A program made the position numbers and the translations under genes. Positions 1-9,958 of a DNA stretch of 64,000 nucleotides are shown here, piece after piece. The stretch comes from Ceratorhiza oryzae-sativae (lineage: Eukaryota > Basidiomycota > Agaricomycetes > Cantharellales > Ceratobasidiaceae). The stretch is taken from NCBI GenBank assembly GCA_030998015.1, contig JARWMV010000241.1:1054001-1118000 (forward strand), written 5' to 3'. Numbering within the stretch: position 1 is the stretch's first letter; every line of letters starts with the position of its first letter. The notes under the pieces were generated by a model. That model did no database searches and was not told the origin of the DNA. It saw only the letters and a list, made by a program, of their open reading frames with translations.

Positions 1-492
1 AGCCCTAGTTGCTTGGACTAACTGATACTAATCTTAATACTAGGCTTAAGTGATAGCTTATAGGATAGATGGTGGGCTGCCTAATGCATGTACTTCCTCA
101 GCTACAGATACTTAGATTCCTCTATAGCTGGTACTTAATGTCATGCTCAATCAGGCAATATTGTATCCTTATATATCTCTGTATATAAGATACAATGAAT
201 CAGACAGAATATAATCAATATGGTACTTTAGTCCTCAGTACTAGATATATAAGAAGTTGCACACAGACAAGAGAGAAAGAGAAAAAGAAACCAATAACCA
301 GTCTGGGTTGGGTTGTAAAGGAGGGTGGTCTGGAAGGGCCTCAGAGGAGGTCCTTTTATACCCTGAGGAGGGCATTCCAGAGCCAAATAGATGCATGCAT
401 GCCAGTGCAATTGTCACAAGAGGGTACTGTTATACTTGGGATACACCCTAGCCCAGTACAGGTTAAATGAGTAAAGACAGGTTGTGGATCAA
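1..492 (-). repeat. LTR-A fragment (truncated at both ends)
   Basis: This matches the complete LTR-A copy at 30044-31350 from about its position 270 onward and stops matching near 492, where the text diverges. The left part lies outside the window. Strand is given as the coding strand of the full LTR-A element. Short ORFs here lie inside the LTR and are not genes. Confidence 0.85.
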
Positions 493-1654
493 GGCTGTCA
501 GTGGCAACAGGTCAAGTGAGGGTGCAGATGCCTTAGATCACAGGGGCAGAGCCCAAAGACAACTTGGCAACAACAACAAAGACAGTAAGGGTGACAGCAG
601 CACATCATAAAGTAGGGAGTAAGAAGAGAACACAACTTGTGATTGATGAGGAAGTCAAGTTTGTGAGGAGACCTTGTTGAAGTTGACCTGGTTTATATAC
701 AAGCTTCAAGCCACATCAAAACAAACACAACTATACTACAAGTCACATCACTAAGCAATAGAAGCTGCTGCAGAGCTGCAGAATTTCACATCAAAGTTGA
801 AATACATCTCAGTAAGCAGTCTGGAACATTCCATGAGTCACATGACACAGCTGTCCCATAACAGGAAAGTGTGTTTTGAAAATGTTCTTAAAAATTGTAA
901 TAATGCAAGAAAATATTATGTGATGAATACAGTAGAAGCCCCAATGATGTATAGAGTTGGGGGATTTCTTATTTGGGGTTTATACATGATTGGGGTTGCC
1001 CCTAAATCACTGATGAATTTCATTTATGTACACTCAGGAGAGAATGAGCTAAATACATGATCAATCTAAAACAATGCCAATTGAGTGCTAAGCTCTGAAA
1101 GAAACAATAGATTAGCTTGGAGATGGGGCTCAGTAAATTTGATGGCACTGGCAAGTTCAGTCAAAAGAGCTTGGACACACTGATGGAGACTGTTGATTGT
1201 CATCTGTAGCACAGACATGGACTCTTGTACATCTTCAGCTTTGGACAGAACCAAAAGTGGCAATGGTTTGGACTCCAGACCACAAATCCCTGTGTGCTGC
1301 CAACAGTTTTGAATTGTACAAGAACTAACCTGCACCCATGCATTGCAGATTGTCAACATTGCAGTATGTTGATTGATCTTGTAGATGTCCTCCTTGCCAG
1401 TGTGCTCCTGTTCAAATGCTTGCTGAAGTAGCAGGCATTTACAGTTAGCCTATCAGGAGGGCAGGCATCAATGGTGCACAAATCCTGCCCTCAGCAACCT
1501 TGTGTCTGTATCATAGCCTTAGTAATTGACTGACTCTTATTTGAAATTAGCACCTGGGCATGCCCAGGTGGAATTATTATTCAGGGTCTTTACTTATTTA
1601 CCAGTATACATCATTGGGGTCACAACTGTATATGCATGTGAGGCCTACTATTTG
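493..1654. other. Intergenic remnant DNA without a recognisable gene
   Basis: I see no intact gene. A minus-strand stretch (about 1066-1431) reads as an amphipathic, Leu/Gln-rich peptide that could be a coiled-coil or Gag remnant, but no family is recognised. A small inverted-repeat element sits at 930-1012 and is listed separately. The right edge is the start of LTR-D. Confidence 0.4.
930..1012. mobile_element. Small Tc1/mariner-like MITE or hairpin
   Basis: The segment begins CAGTAGAAGCCCCAATGATG and ends with a near inverted copy (TGATTGGGGTTGCC ... CACTG). The inner arms GCCCCAATGATGTATA and TATACATGATTGGGG pair. The 83-bp size and CAGT/ACTG ends suggest a Tc1/mariner-type MITE. A TA lies to the left but no clean duplicate to the right, so insertion is inferred. 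Confidence 0.4.
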
Positions 1655-2494
1655 TGTCATAAGCCACAAACAAGGTCTCACAGCTAACCATCATTTTCCT
1701 TCCATTGTTCATCACCTTTGTCTTGTGGCTTGACCACCTTCCTTTTATGAGTAAGCACCTCCACTTGCTTACTGATCACTGCCAGTCACCTTCTCAGCAA
1801 AAACTGTTGGTGCGGTTGCACCAGGGGTGGGTAATGATGTAATAACACACAAATGACATGTGATTACACCATCACATGTGATCACACAGGTGTAATACCA
1901 GGTAATAACAAGATATTATACCCATTACACCATTACCATACCTCCATCGTAATAACACCCTGATTCCATGTAATCACATGCTATGCCACTCACCAGTTTT
2001 TGCTGAGTTACTCATCCTACTATTATAAGTAACAGGCTGACTGATCACTGCCATTCATTTTCACTCATGCTGCATGTATGCTTAGTCACTCCCTTGGTTA
2101 GAATAGTATAAAAGCAAGGAGAGCAAGCTGGTCTACCCCAGCTTGCTCTACCTTGTCAATTCCCCTCTAAAGCACTCTGTGTAAAGATCAGTCCCTAGCT
2201 GACTTATTAGCTTAAGTAGCAGCTAGAAGGGCCTTGAGTCAAGGCCATGTTGCAAGCCCCAGCACTAAGCACCTGACTTAGCTGCTGTCCACAGTTGTTT
2301 ATTCAGCAACAGGTGTCCATCAGCTGCAAGCACTTAAGTGCATACAGTGTCAAACCACAAGACAGTAGACACACATGAGGCATCAAGCCAACACAAGCCA
2401 CACATCAGCAGTAGTCAGGACATCATCCAGACCCATTAAGGCCATTAGCCACTAGTAAAGCAAGGTCTGGCAACCACTTTCAGAGGTTTTGACA
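1655..2494 (+). repeat. LTR-D, 5' LTR of a truncated gypsy element
   Basis: It starts TGTCATAAGCCACA and ends GAGGTTTTGACA, the TG..CA form of an LTR. It aligns over its length with the minus-strand LTR-D at 10579-12574. It contains a TATA-like TAGTATAAAAGCAAGG near 2105 and a stem-loop (AGCAAGCTGG..CCAGCTTGCT) just downstream, probably near the transcription start. A 215-bp MITE interrupts it at 1793-2007. It is followed by a primer-site-like sequence and a gag-like ORF, so it acts as a 5' LTR on the plus strand. Confidence 0.85.
1793..2007. mobile_element. MITE (215 bp) inside LTR-D
   Basis: Inverted ends CTCAGCAAAAACTG and CAGTTTTTGCTGAG bound a segment missing from the other LTR-D copy (around 11085). 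Comparison of the two LTRs implies an empty site CACCTTACTCAT and a 2-bp duplication TT. The interior is rich in GTAATxxx and TGTGATTACA-like words and encodes nothing. The transposase family is not identified. Confidence 0.75.
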
Positions 2495-2520
2495 TTGTAG
2501 AGCAAGCTTCTCACTGACCC
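2495..2520 (+). promoter_or_regulatory. Primer-binding-site-like sequence of the LTR-D element
   Basis: Directly after the LTR comes TTGTAGAGCAAGCTTCTCAC, which reads as a TGG-type primer site with one change (TTG for TGG). The LTR-B element at 61964 has a closely similar sequence in the same place (TGATAAAGCAAGCTTCACAC), supporting a shared tRNA primer. Confidence 0.5.
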
Positions 2521-3370
2521 ATGGCAACAACAATCAATTCACCAAAGGAACAATCCATCAACATGTCCCAACCACCATCAGGACCAACTTCTCAGCCTGA
2601 ACAGGAATCCAAGATACCAAGAAGGGTAACAAGGAGCTTATCTGCACAGGGAACACCCTTGGTACAACCCAGGGATCACCCAGAACAGACTACTCCTATA
2701 CAGGAATGCTAAAGACCACCAACCACAGAACCACAGGAAGAAACACCAGGTGCAATCATCCCCATAACCAGACAAGTAGATGAAATTCATCACATTATTG
2801 ATGAAATAACAGAACAACCACAAGATTCCCATCAAACCATCACCAATCCAGATGAGACAGTCCACCCCAATAACCCAACAAACAAGACAGGGGTAACAAA
2901 GGTGGACATCATTGATGGACAAACAAGGCCTTGATTCCCTAGACCCACTGTAGAAACTGAATCAGAATCAGAGGCAGAATCACAGAGCTCCCTGTCCAGC
3001 ATTAGAAGCAGCATCATCTGAAGACATGGTCCCATTGTTCATAGGGTACAAGAATCCCAGGCTCAAGAAGCTTTCACAAATGCAGTACAAAGGGCCAGGG
3101 AATGTCACCAACAAAATTGGATAGAAACACCTAGTGATGTGGATCTACAAGCAGCAGCCAATCTGATACCAACCTAGTGTGCACAAGAGGACCCCAACCT
3201 CACTTGGGACAGGCATCCCTTAGCAGGCATTCCCATACAAAGACCAAGAAGGCAACCCCAGATCAAAAATCCAAGGCCAAGGACACCTGCACCAATCAGG
3301 GAACAGAACCCTCAAATCTTGGCACCCCAACCTTGACAACCAGGGACAGGGAACATAGACAGAATTCTTG
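2521..3370 (+). pseudogene. Gag-like pseudogene of the LTR-D element (5' part)
   Basis: An ATG at 2521, just after the primer site, opens a Pro/Gln/Thr-rich, disordered N-terminus that stops near 2710. Similar low-complexity coding continues with several stops to about 3170. A second open stretch runs 3177-3404 into the next LTR. Position after LTR and primer site suggests the Gag N-terminus of a gypsy element. No Gag core or zinc knuckle is reached, because the LTR-B insertion at 3371 cuts the gene. Assignment rests on position and composition only. Confidence 0.5.
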
Positions 3371-3733
3371 TGTCAAGAGCCCTCTGTTCCCTTGTCTCTG
3401 TTGATTCCTTAAGTAGTGGCTACATTGTCAGTGGTAATTTGCAGTATATATTGATAGTATCTAGGTAGTATGTATGGACAGTCCCTGTGGTTGACAAGAT
3501 AAAGCAAGCTGGGGTCCACAGGCTTGCTTTTGATGAGTTATATACCCTTCAAGGTATGAGTCAGACTGTTCTGCAGTCCACAGTAGGTTATGGGTCATGT
3601 GTGGTGTAAACAAATGTTGCTCTTAGGGTTGTTGTGGCTCCAAAACTTATAGAGCTGCACAGGGTCTGAGGGTCATGTGATTTAAGTGCTGAGGTCATGT
3701 GATAACTTGCTCCTTGCTGCAAGTTACAATGGA

Positions 3734-3911
3734 GTAGACTCCTTCCCAGTCTTGTTCTTGCATGTCACATGCTTTTGTTAAACTTATGTGAGCACAAGTG
3801 TGCTTGAATGACTGGCACTACTCTTTGGTGCTTAGTTTTGTTTGGCCAATCTGAGCCCCTCTCTGTCACTCCTTTGTGATCCATCAAGTCACATTTGCAC
3901 ACTTCATGTGA
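3734..3911 (+). repeat. Left terminal inverted repeat of the 5.5-kb element
   Basis: About 178 bp that read as the inverse of 9074-9253, with scattered substitutions, many at former CG sites. Shared words include TTAAACTTATGTGAGCA, TTTGGTGCTTAGTTTTGTTT and CATCAAGTCACATTTGCA. Confidence 0.85.
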
Positions 3912-3943
3912 CAGGCCTCCTATCTCCTTTTCCACCACTTGTT

Positions 3944-6661
3944 ATGATCCTCAGAGAACAGCTAGATATCTTTGCTAGAATACTTCAAAATGATAATATA
4001 TCATTATTTGACTTGATACATGCATATATTGCTGAGCCCGAGCCAACCAAGGTGATTTTTGCACTACAACAACAAATTTGCAGCCCTCTGGCACTAGATG
4101 CACTTATATGTACCCTCCTGAACACACCTCAAACTGCCCCCACCATTAATTGCATTGCTCACAACATTGCCCTTTGTACCTATGCATGCAAACTGGGCTT
4201 GCTACTTCTATGCTGCCAGGTTCCACTTCAATGTGGTGCATGTGAAGCCCTTGCAGTTCTCTGAATTTTCAAGCATGAAAATGGCAAGCACCTTTGAAGA
4301 GTGCTGCCTGTCTGTATGGAGACTATTTGGAACACTTCTAAACGTTGTGGCGATTCAGAGGGAGGCTGCCTCAGCCAACAAACAGGACGACTACTTGACA
4401 GAGATTACATACTGTCATTGGGCCAACAAACCCTCCCTCCCAATGCCAGAGCTGTCTGCTGCCAATGTAGTGTCAGATGTGGGTGCCAATATGCCAGATG
4501 AGGACTGGGGGATGCATATAGATGACAATCTACTCAAAGACAAGCTTGAGGCTTCGGAATTGAATGGAGTTGGCCAAGGGCAGTCTGGCAATGTTCAGAG
4601 TGTACAAACAGGTGCGCCTTGGCAGAAGAACAAGGGAAAGGTGTTATGGAAACAGATAGAGCAGTCATATGTGGTGAGTCTTATTTAAAGAATATAATAA
4701 AATTTGTACTGACCAGTCTGAATACAGTGGTGCCTCACTCTGTTCAGCATCTGCATGAACAATAGCAATGTGCATTGTAATAGACTACAGGCAATTATTG
4801 GCATGTTTGCTCACACCAAGAATACCTCCAAGAGAACAATCAAGTTCCTCTCACATGCAGGCTTGAGCATGGCACCAATGTCAATAAATTGGATGGTTGA
4901 CCAAATGTCCAAAGAGGCATGCAAATTGCTGAAAAGCAAGCTAGCAGGTCTAGTTTTGGCAATTGGGCTAGATAACCTTGAGGCTCAATTTGATACAGAA
5001 CAACCCACAGCCAAAAACCCAGGCCAACTGGTTAGCATGGCCTCAGCTGCATTCTTCCTGCTTTGGCCTGGGACAACAAAGGAGGACTTATGGGTGTGCA
5101 AAGAGTTATGGGCACACTTGGAATTTAACCTGTATTGCTCATTGCCACCCATAGTATTCTTGCATGACCGATTGATGTTGATGATTGCAAAGATGTTGTT
5201 CATGTCAGATGATGAGAAGGGCATCCACTCATTATTTGCCTGGCATGTCTGCAATATTTTACTGAGCAAGGACCTGGAAACAATACCAGTGGACCTGAAA
5301 AAAATATTTTGCCAGGAATGTTTGAGCTTACTGGCTCAACAAAGCTGGATCCCTTGCACAAAAACAATGCAGAAGCCTATACCCACAATGGACATTAGCC
5401 TATCGACAACAGATGGCAACACTAGGGCAATGAACAAAATACTTGAGCAGGGAGGTGCAATTAAAGAACAACTGAAGGCCTACATTATACTTATGCATGC
5501 TGATTTGGGGACAGTTGAGAAATTCTTGAGCCTCCAAGAAAGTTGAGCAATTGAGGATGAAGCATGGGACTGCCTCCAGTTTGTTGTTTCCCTACCCAGG
5601 TGGTTTCATATTCATATGGCCCTGGCTGATGCCATGCATCAACTATGGATCCATCCTGAGAGGTCTTGCACCAGCCATCCAACTCACCCACACTCCCTAT
5701 TCCACCTTTGTACACTCTTATGGCCTAGAGAGATAGGGAAAATCAGTACCAATCCAGGGTTTTGACAAACTCACAGCCTAATACAGCACCTGGCACTTGC
5801 CACAATTGCTGACAGCTGGTGATTGATGTCAGGAGGATATACAGCATCAACCTAAAGGATTGGAGACTGACATGGGAGCAAGTGGTCCACATTTCTTGTC
5901 AGGTAGTCAGCAAGCACATTGCTGCTTTATTGTATTGCCCTGCCCATTGCTCTGGAACCAGCAGCAACATGGTCCATGACCAAGTCCAACTGTTTAATCA
6001 AAATGCACTACTCTACCTCAGCATCACATATGCTGCTTGATACAGCAATGTCCAGCAAGTCCAAGACCTTCTCCCTATGTGGGTTTATATCTGGAGACAG
6101 ACAGGCAAGCATAAGTACACTTGATGCATCACATGATTCCTTATGTACCTCAACAGCAGGTGGCCTGCCAAGCTATCCAATGTGGTCCAACAAAACTGGC
6201 TTGTCAACCTGACTGGAAAAATAGATGGCTTTCAAGGTGCCAACTGGGTCATCAAGCACAACAATTACTTCCAAAAGCACCAGTATTCTGGGTCTGGCTC
6301 AAACCAAACACCAGAACACTTGAGGAAAGAATCAGTATTGATCAAGGAGTATCAAACTGTGCACAGAATTATAGAGAAGAATTTTTATTTAACGCCACAG
6401 ACTATACTACATCTGCCACCTGTGATGAAAACAAGTCTAGCAATTGTTAGGAGATATCTAGAGGGCAAAAAAATAGGCTCATATCAAGCAGGCCAAGTAT
6501 TCTCTTCCCGTCTGGTCAATGCATTTGCAGCTGGTGTTGAAGAGGTGACCAAGGAGGCAGGGAGTCTATGGTGGGCAATGGAGGAGGAACCTAGGATGGA
6601 GGAGGAAGGGGTAGATGGTGATGAGGGGATACAACTTGGAGATTTGGTGGTTGAGGAATAG
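3944..6661 (+). pseudogene. DUF6589-like protein (pseudogene)
   Basis: The best-preserved block, 4755-5546 (263 codons), has the features I associate with the DUF6589 family of Agaricomycetes: a stretch beginning LQAIIGMFAHTKNTSKRTI, then SHAGLSMAP, a central P..LVSMASAAFFLLWPGTT, and HADLGTVEKFLSLQES. After a stop at 5546 the same protein continues as AIEDEAWDCLQFVVSLPRWF, with M.LADAMHQLW. An N-terminal part (about 3944-4690) has an acidic, Asp/Glu/Gln-rich tail, and the C-terminus near 6550-6661 is very acidic and ends at a stop. Gaps near 4690-4755 may be an intron. Several stops and frame changes mean it is not functional. The family name is from memory of its pattern; function is not established. 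Confidence 0.6.
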
Positions 6662-6864
6662 AGGTAGTTGGCATGATGGTCAGGTGATCAAAAATATCAG
6701 TGGCTGTCTATCATAGCTATTGCAGTGCTTTGATTGTGGCCAAGGGCAGCCTAAGTAAAAATAAATAATTGATATTGTCTATTAAACAACCTCTTATTAT
6801 ACTTACCTCCACCTCTTTCTTCTGCAGGCACTTTTGAACTAGTAGGTATTAGCTAGATAATCGA

Positions 6865-8976
6865 TCAGAATAGGTATGGAGACTCCCATGTGTGACCTGA
6901 TATCCCACACCCACTGCAGGTCATAACCTTCTTTGATTCAGTGCAAGAGGCACAAGGATTGATTTGTGTGGTTGTTGAAGCAGCAAGGTGGGGTTGAGAG
7001 GCATCAGGAGGGGGGTAGGAGGTGTGGATGATCTTCAGCACATCTACAGCATATTGAGCAAAATATAACCACTTGAACTTGTGATCAAATTCAGAAAGGG
7101 TTGGAATCAAGCCACAGCAGGCAAGAGACACAACTCAATTGATTTGATTGTTGCCAATGAGGCCAATACCACCTACAATATGATGTGGACCCCATCAAGC
7201 CTCAGCAGCTTTGTCACACCAAATACAAAGGGCCTCCTGAAGACTGTGGTCAACATTGCTCCAGTTCCCAAAGTCTTTCTCTGGCATTTTTTTCTGTGGG
7301 CAGGCTTGAGGGGGAGGCTTGAACTCATCTACAGTAAGTATAGATTCTGCCAGCAACTTGTTGCATATGTCACAGCATCAGTCAGGCAAGGATGGCAGAG
7401 GACAACATCACTCACAACAATACTCTTCATCACCCACTATGAATAATGAATCAAGCATGAGATGAATAAAATATATTAAGACCATTGTACTCACCTTGAG
7501 GAACATCAGGGTTGTAAAAATATTGATCGCCAGGCCTGCAATGACAGCTGGATCCTTGCACCTCAGCATTGATGAACACATCCAGTACCAGCTCAATTTC
7601 AATCTTGTCACCATCTTGACCCTCCAAGGGCTGAGTGGTGCAGGGCAGAGCCAGTCATATTGGTAGTGGATGACTCTTCTTGTGCTGGGGCTGCGCCATG
7701 ATCTTTAGCCTTGGTACATTGCTTCTTTGACAGCCAAGTGGAAGGTTTGGCCTCCTCCACTTTTTGCTTCTTTCCCTTCCCTGTCAATTGGTTCTGTGCT
7801 GATGTGGTAGTTTTGTCAAAGTACTTCAGTCCCACTATCACAATTGCAATGCCAGTTCAGCTGTGACCTTGTGCTGCACAGCCAATCTGCTGAAACAAAA
7901 TACAAAACTGTCCTGGTACTTGAAATTGTACCACAAGATCTATGTCTGGAATATCTATGCCCTAGAATATATTTGTTCCATTAAGGCTTGCTAAATACAT
8001 GTGAAGTTTGCTCAACATTCCTGCCACATCTGTGCATACAACACCAAATAGTTCCCCTGTCTTAAGCTTTTCCATTGCACACTTGTTAAACCTGCTTGTC
8101 ATATCTGCATGGACCCAAACTACTTGCTCTTGGAGCTCAGGGGGAAGTCGAGAGCAAAGAAATTGAGCAGCTCTCTCACAGAGCTTTTTACTGCACATGA
8201 ACAATGTGAATTTTGGTGGTGGTGGGAAGTTGGGGTGAGGCCTGATGGGATGAGGAATGCAATGTTGTGGAGGGATTTGAGTGTATGCTTCATTTTTTGG
8301 ACAACTGGAGCAATATTGCAACAAGTATTTGACTGCTGGATAACCTTGGCTTCATGGAGCCCAAGCAAATGTTTGAGTTCAGAGATCATTAAGGGAGTGA
8401 GTGTTGCTGAGAGAGCAAGGAATGCAGTGCTGGATAGCATGGCAGGGAGAAAGCACAGTTGGTGGTAAGCAGGCTGAAAATTGCCCCATTCTAACACACA
8501 ATGCACCTTGTCAAACACAACTTGAGTGACACAGTTTTGGAACACCAGTGAGTTCCAAAGATATTTCCAAAAGCACTCATCCTCATCAATGTATTCAGGG
8601 GAGGCAATGACAAGTTGGCATTCCCCATGTGCAATGTCCTAGCTACACTTGAATAATCACTCTAAACGCTTATACAAGGTGTACCTTGAACAGTTCATCC
8701 AAAGTTGTTTCCTTTGTCAAGTTGACAGCTTGAATTCCAAGTTTTTTTAATGCTGAATGCAATGTGTGTTGACCACCAAGCAACTGAAGCAGGCTAATCA
8801 AGAGGCAAACACCAGTAGGGTCCCAGATAAATGGCATTAAGAATGACAACAATTTCCCTGAGCCATAGGGGAAACAAGTACCAAGTGCTGCTGTTGAAGC
8901 TGTAGATCACAGATGTGGATCTGGAATTTGCATGGTCAGACACCAAAGATAGACTCAGTCTTAATAGCAATTGCAT
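6865..8976 (-). pseudogene. RecQ-like DExH helicase (pseudogene)
   Basis: On the minus strand, in order: about 8750-8670 a ..LKKLGIQAVNLTKETT segment (start of the ATPase core); about 8630-8560 a QLVIASPEYIDEDE-like segment; 8480-8510 VVFDKVHCVLEWG, the position of the RecQ DExH box (DKVH here, so degraded); then FLALSATLTP (motif III, SAT) near 8420. The second RecA-like domain follows: FTLFMCSKKLCERAAQFL, WVHADMTSRF, GVVCTDVAGM near 8030-8220. Downstream pieces (7841-7608, 7614-7408, 7131-6865) are Lys-rich and Cys-rich, with a C..C..C..C pattern near 6900-6960 that may be zinc-binding. Walker A is not recovered. Stops and frame changes are frequent. It converges on the DUF6589-like gene within the same TIR element. 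Confidence 0.7.
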
Positions 8977-9073
8977 GTGGTGAGACTGGTGCCAACATAT
9001 TATTGAATAAAGATAAGAAACAAGATAAATTAGTCTTTAGAAAAACAACAAAGTGGTGGGAGAGCAAGGATTG

Positions 9074-9253
9074 AATCACATGAAGCATGCAAATGTGACT
9101 TGATGGATCATGAAGGAGTGATGGAGAGGGGCTCAGATCAGCTAAACAAAACTAAGCACCAAAGAGTGGTGCCAGTTGTTCAAGCACACTCATGCTCACA
9201 TAAGTTTAAGAAAAGCACATGATGTGCAAGAACAAAGACTGGGAAGGAGTCTA
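9074..9253 (-). repeat. Right terminal inverted repeat of the 5.5-kb element
   Basis: Inverse copy of 3734-3911. The outermost 18 bases match exactly. Similarity fades inward of about 9074. Confidence 0.85.
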
Positions 9254-9525
9254 CAATGCAGAGAATTGCAGGAGTGAGTTAGGTAACCACTGTAAGCACC
9301 AAGGTCATGAGATGTGTTAAGCACCTGGATCACATGACAACTTGCTCCTTGCTCCAAGTTACAATGGAGAGAATTGCAGGAGCAAGTTAGATAACCACCA
9401 TAAGTGCCAGGATAAGTGCTAAGGTCATGTGACCTTGTTTATAGCTTGTTTGACTTAGGAGAAAATGCTATAAACTATAGGCTAATTCTCTTGTTATGTT
9501 ATGGCTGTCTGTGCAGGTCATAACA

Positions 9526-9620
9526 TTATCCCTCCCTTTGGGTCACATTTTGGAGGACTTCAAGATGTGACAGTGTCCTTACTTTCTACCACCAAGTTGT
9601 TTGATTCCTGTCCAAAAAGA
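9526..9620 (-). other. 3' end of the LTR-B element interior with polypurine tract
   Basis: On the minus strand this ends CCAAAGGGAGGGATAA directly before TGTTATGACC of the LTR, a polypurine tract for plus-strand priming. A matching arrangement (CCAAAGGGGGGGCTGA before TGTTATGACC) is at 31398-31414. No coding sequence is left. Confidence 0.65.
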
Positions 9621-9745
9621 ATCTCATGTATTGAGAGGGTTAAGGGCACTGGACTCAAACACACAACCTGCAACCTGAAGCTGTTCAGTTGGCTGATGTA
9701 AGTTGAATCAGGCTAGACCCCTTAACCCTTATGCTACATGAGATT
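9621..9745 (-). repeat. tRNA-like inverted-repeat hairpin
   Basis: The ends AATCTCATGTA and TACATGAGATT pair, as do AGGGTTAAGGG and CCCTTAACCCT just inside. On the minus strand the interior has a B-box-like GTTTGAGTCC and an A-box-like GGTTAAGGGG. The outer 11-bp stem resembles an acceptor stem, but the T-arm is poorly paired. It may be a tRNA-derived element, a foldback MITE, or chance. Confidence 0.35.
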
Positions 9746-9958
9746 ATTTCCTTTGTCACTGTAGTTTCTATGTTGTCCTTGTGACAACTGGATTGTTAAG
9801 TGGGTTTCTCACAAGGGGGGGTTTAATGGCATTGCTAATTCTTTTCATGGGAAAACAAAGAACAGCAGACTTCCTGCATTTACCCATTCCACATTCCTTG
9901 CTACCCATCTCTCTCCTTCCTCTCCTTCAATGTCTGACCAGCACTTGGTGATAGCCAC
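9746..9958. other. Gap without recognisable gene
   Basis: No supported feature beyond a G-run (GGGGGGG at about 9814) and continued low-quality open sequence on the minus strand. It may be the 3' tail of the Rep-like relic to its right. Confidence 0.3.

Larger units (their letters stand above)
3734..9253. mobile_element. DNA transposon-like element with long TIRs, DUF6589-like and RecQ-like genes
   Basis: The ends GTAGACTCCTTCCCAGTC and GACTGGGAAGGAGTCTAC are exact inverted copies, and similarity continues for about 180 bp inward. The element interrupts an LTR-B whose empty form (caagttacaatggagagaattg) is seen at 35980 and 41270. The flanks give a duplication AATGGA/AATGCA (6 bp with one change, or 8 bp if the preceding AC is included). 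Inside are two convergent decayed genes: a DUF6589-like protein on plus and a RecQ-like helicase on minus. Neither TIRs nor the pairing occurs elsewhere in the window. Boundaries are secure; the transposition mechanism is unknown. Confidence 0.85.
3371..9525 (-). repeat. LTR-B (minus), split by a 5.5-kb TIR element
   Basis: The two flanks 3371-3733 and 9254-9525 together form one LTR-B, as shown by the uninterrupted copies at 35465-36141 and 41034-41686. On the minus strand it starts TGTTATGACCTGCACAG and ends CTCTTGACA. Next to 9525 lies a purine-rich run (AAAGGGAGGGATAA on the minus strand), so this is the 3' LTR of a minus-strand element inserted into the LTR-D gag. Confidence 0.85.

Noticed and set aside
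195..470. Short ORFs in LTR-A copies (also 16737-16925, 62643-62921 and others)
   Set aside because: They recur at the same LTR position with different stops, have no coding features, and lie in non-coding LTR sequence.
5491..5736. Opposed short ORFs at 5491-5715 (-) and 5551-5736 (+)
   Set aside because: Both overlap the continuation of the DUF6589-like frame after its stop; neither has features of its own.
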